From contig JALECJ010000257.1 of NCBI GenBank assembly GCA_023515745.1, positions 1,800,687-1,864,686 on the forward strand: 64,000 nt of DNA, read 5' to 3'. A program made the translations under genes and the position numbers. The notes under the pieces were generated by a model that searched no databases, was not told where the DNA came from, and saw only the letters and a list, made by a program, of their open reading frames with translations. This document shows, piece after piece, positions 57,777 through 64,000 of this stretch (positions are counted from its first letter, which is position 1; each line of letters begins with the position of its first letter). The stretch is from Amoeboaphelidium protococcarum. Taxonomy: Eukaryota; Aphelidiomycota; Aphelidea.

Positions 57777-59915
57777 TCATTCCAGCTAAAGAGTTACAGA
57801 TTAGCCAAAAAGAACGCCATTAGACATTGAATCAAGAGCCTTGTTGGCAGAGGCAGCGTCAAAGAACTCCACCACACCAGATAACACCGTTCTGCCATTG
57901 ATCACATTATCCTCGATGTTTACAAATAGAATTTCACCATAGCGGGCAAACAACTTGTACAAATGAGCAGACTTTACTTGCGGTGTGACTGGAATGATCC
58001 TGACACAGGTGGCATCTTCAGCAGTTGGAGCATTCATAGTCACAGTGGCTCGGGTGGCAACGCTAGATACAACTGAATTTGAACGCAACGTGCCATTATT
58101 ATTATTATTCTGATATCCGCTTTAAGATGTATGGATGTGCTGTTAATGATGACTATGCAATTACTAAGGCTAATCAATCTAACGCCCAAAACCAGGAGGA
58201 TATTGATTCAGACGCTTCACAGACGATGACCGACCTCGTAGGTACTCCTAATCCGTGTTATTTACAAGAGGAGCGCTATTCAAAGCCATACCACTCTAAT
58301 GCCTTTACGCATAGCTATCCACCCGCTAATCATTAAATGATGAAGCATTGTTATCTTAAGGCACATGGCGTGACTAGGTATCAGAAATCTAATCTTCCAG
58401 TTCAGAGCCACCCCAACCATCTGCTTCTAATGGAATATCCTCCGCCTCTCCATTGTCATCATCACCCCAGCCGATATCATCATCTAAAGCAACATCCAAG
58501 TCATTATCTTCTTCCGCCACTCTATAATCTGCGGATGGCTTAAACTTTATTGATGCAGAAGATTATCCGCTACTAACACCACTATTACTAGCAGCATTTC
58601 CAGTTGAAAAGTGAAAATTATCGTTCGGCTTGCTCTGCGAATCCTGAGACTTGAACCTGAACTTTGGTGCCTGAGAACTATCACTTTTGTGAACCTTCTT
58701 TGGCTTATTACTGTAACCGCCATTGACCAGACTGGATGCAAATGCCCCGGCAGTTGATGGATAGAAAGAGTTACTTCTAGCCTATGAAGAATTGCCAGTA
58801 ACTTGATCATGATTGGCAATATCTTTCTGATCCTCTATTGGAAAGTCTTTTTAGCTATCCTTCTGATCATCCATTGACGGTTAAGATTCGATTTATCCCA
58901 TCTCCTCTGCACCCCATCCACTGTTCGACATAGACTCTTCATTATCCAAGTTCTGATCATTTTCCACTTCATTGCCCCATTCTACATCTCCCTTGCCATC
59001 TGACCAACCGTCCAACTCCAGTTCTGTTGAATTTCCATCTTTATCCACTCCATCCTAATCTTCCTGATTATCACCTCCCCAGTCTACATCTTCCGCTGCT
59101 TCAAGATCATCCTCTTACTCCATCTACTCCTCCTCAGCTTTAGGCGATGTCTCTTCATCAACATCCGTACCATCATTCCATGAATCAGCTTAATCTTATC
59201 CCCAACCACCAAGAGTATCAGTATTATCTTAATCCTCCGGATCGAGATCGCTTTAAAAAACGATAGAATTAGCATCGAGGTGGACATCTTCTTCCACCAG
59301 ATGATCAACGGTATTGAGTGAATCCTAATCAATCGCCGCATTATCACCAGATTACAGAGATTCAGCGCCTTCCAGTAGTGATTAATCTGAAGTATTATCA
59401 ACCACCTCTTCAGCAAATCTAACATCTCCTTGCATCTCTGTAGAATACGATTTTGTTTTAGCACTAAGAAAATCTGGTGGAGCAGAGAGCCATTCTAGAT
59501 CAACTTTTAATTATCGAGATCCAGTATCATCTTAATCCTTCTACTACTATTCAGCATTGGGTGAAAGCTCCGACTACTCATATCTCTCCTCGGCGGCGGA
59601 CTTGTATCTCAGATCACCACTCCAATTGTCTTCAACCATATTCTCGATTGCCGCCTACTACTACTAATTCGCCAAAGATGCGCTCTGGGCGCCCAACTAC
59701 TATTTCTGAGCGCCATTACTAATCAACTTATCGCGTCGAATCTTGGCTTCCAGTAATACCTCCTTGGTGCCTTTCAATTAGATTCCCAACATCACGGGAG
59801 ACAGGCCGCGTAACTGCAGATTAATCAGCTCAGTGGCCAACATTGACAATTCTGACGGCGAGAGTTCATCCAGAAGAATATTGCCAGACAGCGCTGCTTA
59901 GATTCTAGAAGTCAT
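57777..59915 (-). CDS. GW182-like protein: GW/WG repeats, Q/N-rich region and C-terminal RRM
   Basis: 712 residues, one exon, open only with UAR=Gln. N-terminal helical segment (SPSELSMLATELINLQLRGL; LLEAKIRRDKLI). Residues about 98-501 carry tryptophans beside Gly in Asp/Glu/Ser-rich sequence, the Argonaute-hook pattern: DNWSGD, GGWGQDQADSWND, DVDWGGD, DGWSDGKGDVEWGNE, SGWGAEE, IGWGDDD and DGWGGSE. A Ser/Lys and then His/Gln/Asn-rich linker follows (QPQQLHSHHQQH; NNNNN). The last about 78 residues are an RRM (CVRIIPVTPQVKSAHLYKLF, ARYGEILFVNIED, GVVEFFDAASANKALDSM). GW repeats, Q-rich linker and C-terminal RRM in this order is the layout of animal GW182/TNRC6 silencing proteins. RNP1 is weakly conserved, as in GW182. 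Confidence 0.78.
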
Positions 59916-60476
59916 TACAATGTCAATTTGATTTGGTTCCTTAATTTCTCCCAGTTGATTGATGGAGGGAATATGAAGTGCCTTCCTTATTTAACACTGA
60001 TGGCGATCCGATAGAAAAGTTCGCGCGCGCGGTCAAGTCAAACAGAGAACGATAACAACAGCGAGAACTGAAAAGCTAATTGAAGGAAGCGAATAGAGAG
60101 AAAGACGGCGAGAGAGAGAGAGAGAGAAGCCAGACGAGACTAAACATGCTTCAATAAGTATTTAACTAGCATTATAATCGCGTCTAACTTGTAAAGACTA
60201 GACTTTAAAAAATTGGTGTTCAGCGGGAACTGTCGTCAAGTTTTTCTCTCATACAGTTGGCTACATTTGAATAACCTAGTGATGTTTCGTAATATTTTAT
60301 CGAATTTTGGACCGCCTTCTGTAAAGGACTATCGCGCGCAACTAGATATTGTAATCTCAAAGTGAAAATATGCCACAGGGTGATCAATTTAGTAAGAGTT
60401 TGTTAATCAAAAACAATAAGTTATACAGCACATCACAATTCTGAATGAAGCATTAATATCTCCAAACAAGAAACTT
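59916..60476. other. Intergenic region upstream of the GW-repeat gene
   Basis: 561 bp. Includes an AGAGAGAGAGAG microsatellite (about 60110-60128) and a GCGCGCGCG run near 60025. No coding frame. Confidence 0.5.
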
Positions 60477-60842
60477 TCATTGTTGAGGGGATGTAGCTTG
60501 TGGTGGATGATTCTTCACATGCTCTTCGAACGACGGTGGGAACTAATAATCTGGCATTTTCTTGTAATCTCTTTACACTTGAGGAGGTGCAGCAGCAACA
60601 GCAGCAGCAGGCGAACCAGTAGAGCTTTATTATAAATTAGCTGGTATTCCAGAAGCGGCTATGTCTGCAGCAGCGTCACTCTTCTTTTATGAACTTTGCT
60701 ATTACTACTACTTGCTACTATCACTTGAATCAGTCGCAGGGGCTGGATGAACTCTAGCCTCTTTCAAAGCTTTACTCTTTGCAGGACTTCTAAACATAAT
60801 TCCTACAACGGCGATACACACTACAGCCAATATCTCAATCAT
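60477..60842 (-). CDS. Small single-span membrane protein, Q/A-rich
   Basis: 121 residues. One N-terminal membrane helix (MIEILAVVCIAVVGIMF) then a basic stretch (RSPAKSKALKEARVH). A Gln/Ser/Ala-rich linker with five consecutive UAR/CAA glutamines follows, and a conserved-looking end (PQVQRDYKKMPDYQFPPSFE, EHVKNHPP). Looks like a type III/tail-facing membrane adaptor; family not recognised. It lies about 235 bp downstream of the NHX gene on the same strand. Confidence 0.6.
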
Positions 60843-61077
60843 CTTGCAATATGAATTTTGCTATTTGTCAGAATAATGTAAGAGCGAATACAAAGTTGGC
60901 AAAGGTAGTTAGATTTTAAACAACATGAAACTTGATCAGAGAACGAACAAAAGTCAGACAGTTGAAACACTTCTCTCGACTCGGGCGGTGAAACTAAGCA
61001 GATAGAGTGAGATGATATCTATTTAATGATATTTATTACTGTATCATTATTATCTGACAACAAGAATTTATGGCTTG

Positions 61078-63348
61078 TCAGTTTGCAGACGTGTCATCAT
61101 CACTTGCAAATCCAAAATTTGGCCTGTATTGATCGTAAGGACTTTCTTGTTGCTATTAGGACTGAAAATATTGCGACATGCCAGATTTCCGCCGGACAGT
61201 ACCTAGAGATTGCACGGAGTCTGTACGATTCATATTCTCATTCTTACTACTATTTCCATTATTCGGATGATGAGCATCACTTTAACTATTACCTTAACCA
61301 TAGTTCTATTCTGTATTGTCTTATTCATTGTCAAAATCTTTCAATCCGGAGAACAAGCCTAACTGCGCGGACATTGAAGGCTTCAATTTTGTCTCCTTAA
61401 GATCATTGGCCTGATAAATGCCACCCAGTAAAGAGCTCTAATCGTTATGAAATGTCGAGCCTTTTCGCTTGGTCTATTATTTTACATTTTCATTTGAGCC
61501 GCCATCCTGAGATTCCATTTCAAGCTCATCCAAATCTTCCTGACTTCGGCTATACTTTATTGGTTAACCAACAAAAATGGGCCTCATAATCTTGTCATCG
61601 ATCCACTTTAACCATTTTAGATCGCGTTCGTACTTGTAAGTGTCTTCATCGTCATCATTGTCATCTCCATAGTCATTACTTTCATAATTGCCATCAGTTT
61701 CATTATCATTGTTGTCAGGTAAACCATTAGAGGGCCGCCTCATTTACCTTCGATCGTTCTCAGATATCCATCGAACCACGAAACCAATACTACCACCCAG
61801 GATTAATATACTGAGTACGCACACTGCCAGAGTTGTGGTTCTTATCTCCTCAACAGGAGTTCTATCTTTCATCAGTGTAGAATTGGTGGCAGTTCCATTA
61901 ACAGTAAGAGGTATCTAAGATGGCTTCATGTCCATACTCAAAGCAAACGCTATAGCTCCACGAAGACCAGCGAACCATAAAATAATTTAATGCGCCATTG
62001 GAATCGCTGCTCTAAGATTGGGCTATTATTACTGTTATCCATTGGTATCGCTGAGCTGTTGCGGCAAGATAACCGAAGAATTGGATCGATCTGATACTCT
62101 ACTTCTAAGCCACTTATAAGTCACCATTGCCCACTATAATCCATCTTTAGACGCTCGATAAATTCCAACTTTCCTAGAACTTCGATAGAAATTAACCAAC
62201 CATGAGAGTGGAAATACCACAGCTCGGGCAGTCAGTACTCCAATAAAACACAAAAATATCTCTGCAGGCTTCCACACCATCACTTAGACATCTCCATTAT
62301 TGATAAGTCCACCGTCAGCATCATTGCCTTTACTACTTGCATCATTATTACTTTCAGAATTACCACGGTATGAGGAAGCGAATAAAGTAATTCCTAAATA
62401 AATGAATATAAAAGTCTCAGATAACTAACTAGTCAACTAGAACAATGAACCCAGAGTCCTCTTTGTTCTACGAGAAAGAGTAGGCTGAACATAATGCTTG
62501 AGAGTAATGCCACAGAACAGTAGAGAGACAATACCACTCAATTCGAGCGCGTTGGATAAGAAGTAGCTGGAATAAGCAATTAATGCAACAATACACGTCT
62601 CCAGAGTGCCATACTACGAGCTTCCAATGCCTTTCAGCACACGCCCAATAACGAAAGCACAAGATAGGGCTACTCCAACACCAAGTAGAAAAGATGTGGC
62701 GAAAGAATACAGAAAATGAAGCAATGCCTTGCCAATAGACTCGCCAGTTATCGGATGACCTCTAAAAGATTCCAGAGTCTGGTAGAGGACAATACTAACC
62801 GCATCATTAAGAACGGACTCTCCAAAAATCACAGCATACAATGATTTATCCAGCGATAGATTCTTCAACATGGCCAGCACCGTGACAGGATCCGTAGAGG
62901 ACAAGATACTTCCATACATGAAACATTCAATGATGGTGAGGTTGAGCGATCCAGTCATAACCAGCAGATACATGAAATATCCAACGATGAATGCAGATAT
63001 TAACGTGCCGAGGAAAGCGAACAACATTATGCGCCAAAAGTAGAATAAGAACGATGATACTTCCATTTCCCATCCACTTTATAGAATGATGGGAGGCAAG
63101 AGTAGATTGAAAAAGTATCTATTATCAAATGCAACGCTCAACTTTCCAACAGATATCAGACCGACAATCATCCCAAGAACGAGCCCAACCAGAGTCTCAT
63201 GCACAACTTTAATGCGAAACTTTTTCAGTACAAATGATGCCACCAGAGTCAGGATGAGCAATTGTATCAGCAGAAATACAGACACATTACTCGGATCTGA
63301 CTCCAGCTTTAATGCATCGCTATCACTACCACTATCTGAATTTGTCAT
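61078..63348 (-). CDS. NHX1: NHX-type Na+/H+ exchanger
   Basis: Cation/proton antiporter, probably endosomal or vacuolar. 756 residues. Membrane domain with LKKFRIKVVHETLVGLVLGM, FFNLLLPPIILQSGWEM (amiloride-binding region), YGSILSSTDPVTVLAMLKNL, VIFGESVLNDAVSIVLYQTL (acidic transport site), YSSYFLSNALELSGIVSLLF, CGITLKHYV and LWFAGLRGAIAFALSMDM. The cytosolic tail begins WISENDRRQ and contains LKWLKWIDDKIMRPIF, similar to fungal Nhx1. It then becomes a Gln/Asn/Ser-rich region of about 200 residues ending DDDTSAN-UGA. An N-terminal signal anchor is not evident. The tail explains the apparently non-coding stretch 61078-61750. Confidence 0.93.
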
Positions 63349-63709
63349 GATAAGTGATGGACTTAATCTTATACGGTAGATTATGAAAAGATATTTGAAT
63401 TATGTGCGATAACGAGAGAGGAACAATCAATACAATGAGATCAGTTGGGAAAGCCAACGGCTTTGAACAATTTCACACAGAGCAAGAAGGAAGGGACTAG
63501 TGACGGTTGATGATCATAGACGAGTGCAGAGATGGAAAGAGCCACGATCGACGCGTGCGTTGAATATTGTCATTGATCGTCTGGCGGTTAACTGGTCAGT
63601 GTCTTGGTACATTTAGAAAACACCTTATTAGAATTTAGAATTTGGGTATTGAGGGGTTTTTTGGTGTAAGATATATTCATTGTTTCTTATAGGCGTTATC
63701 CTTCAAAGA
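63349..63709. other. Intergenic region upstream of NHX
   Basis: 361 bp, no credible gene. GACGCGTGCG near 63549 contains an ACGCGT box. Confidence 0.4.
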
Positions 63710-64000
63710 TCACATGTGAGTGTCTCCCTCGCTGAACACTGCAGCCACGTGGCTTGATGTCATCAACATGCAAATGATAAAAGTAAAAATAAGCCCTCCT
63801 TTATTAAACCAAGCGACTTGGGTATCAACTTCCATGCCCTGAGTCTGTTCATTATAAGATAGCAGATCCGCATGCTCATCATTTGATAACTCATCAATAC
63901 GAACACTGAAATGCCTCAAAGTCACAGCACTATCTCCAGCTATACAATCACGCTCCTCTCTCCCACTCTCAATCCACCGTCACGACTTCTACCCTCCAGT
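63710..64000 (-). CDS. Unknown partial membrane-associated frame at right edge
   Basis: A minus-strand frame ending at UGA (63710-63712) and open to about position 63975, beyond which a UGA or an exon border must lie; no in-frame ATG before codon 31 of the visible part. Sequence: hydrophilic start (GDSAVTLRHFSVRIDELSND), then MEVDTQVAWFNKGGLIFTFI continuing into a membrane helix (ICMLMTSS) and VAAVFSEGDTHM. It could be a C-terminal exon or a short protein starting at MEVDTQ with a signal-like helix. Family unknown. Confidence 0.35.

Noticed and set aside
61026-61400. + strand ORF of 124 codons and small hydrophobic peptides here
   Set aside because: The minus strand is the C-terminal tail of NHX in one continuous frame.

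Overview
This is nuclear DNA from a gene-dense eukaryote that reads UAA and UAG as glutamine and keeps only UGA as stop. Read with the standard code almost every gene looks shattered. Read with UAR=Gln, long conserved proteins appear in single frames, including one open frame of 9.25 kb. The reassignment is visible at conserved Gln positions: UAG in the invariant Gly-Gln near the C-terminus of mitochondrial uS13, UAA in the GMF motif NQPRF, UAA in the FAHD1 motif DMTARD-x-Q, and UAA just before a CTIC C-terminus in a Rheb GTPase. Introns are few and short (about 40-100 nt), with GTAAGT, GTATGT or GTACGT donors and TGTAG-type acceptors. One ribosomal-protein intron is about 400 nt long.

Gene content is that of an opisthokont close to Fungi: a class V-type chitin synthase with a DEK_C tail, Cdc24, QCR10, SAGA Hfi1/TADA1 and PLP synthase PDX1/SNZ. 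These sit beside animal-like features: heme-motif cystathionine beta-synthase, SOSS-B, GMF, a GW-repeat plus RRM protein and DNase I. From memory, aphelids of the genus Amoeboaphelidium combine a fungal-like gene set with UAR=Gln. That is my best guess for the source, and it is an inference.

Layout. 0-11 kb: DNase I-like protein (cut by the left edge), SOSS-B, NDUFB3, APC11, an At4g15545-like coiled-coil protein, QCR10, a histidine phosphatase, RMI1-like, OCRL/INPP5B-like 5-phosphatase, CBS and WDR70. 11.6-20.9 kb: a HUWE1/Tom1-type protein of 3083 residues with no HECT domain. 21-25.7 kb: FAHD1, an unknown acidic-tailed protein, mitochondrial uS13, GMF and DHODH. 25.7-31.5 kb: a Pro/Gln-rich GPI-type surface protein and a degenerate chitin synthase. 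31.5-42.2 kb: phosducin-like protein, Hfi1/TADA1, Cdc24, a mucin-like type I membrane protein, PDX1, a small secreted protein, a membrane protein and WDR61/Ski8. 42.3-50.2 kb: Rheb, then a less orderly stretch with interrupted reading frames, a GAPDH tail fragment, a FunK1/CRN-like kinase, GAPDH and dolichyl-diphosphatase. 50.3-64 kb: a 1290-residue multi-zinc-finger protein, RPL7 with an intronic C/D snoRNA, an unknown secreted protein, a GW182-like protein, a small membrane protein, an NHX Na+/H+ exchanger and a partial frame at the right edge.

Genes are tightly packed on both strands with no operons. The clearest candidates for new biology are the GW-repeat/RRM protein (57777-59915) together with a second WG-containing zinc-knuckle protein (50355-54227), the HECT-less HUWE1, and the catalytically dead chitin synthase.
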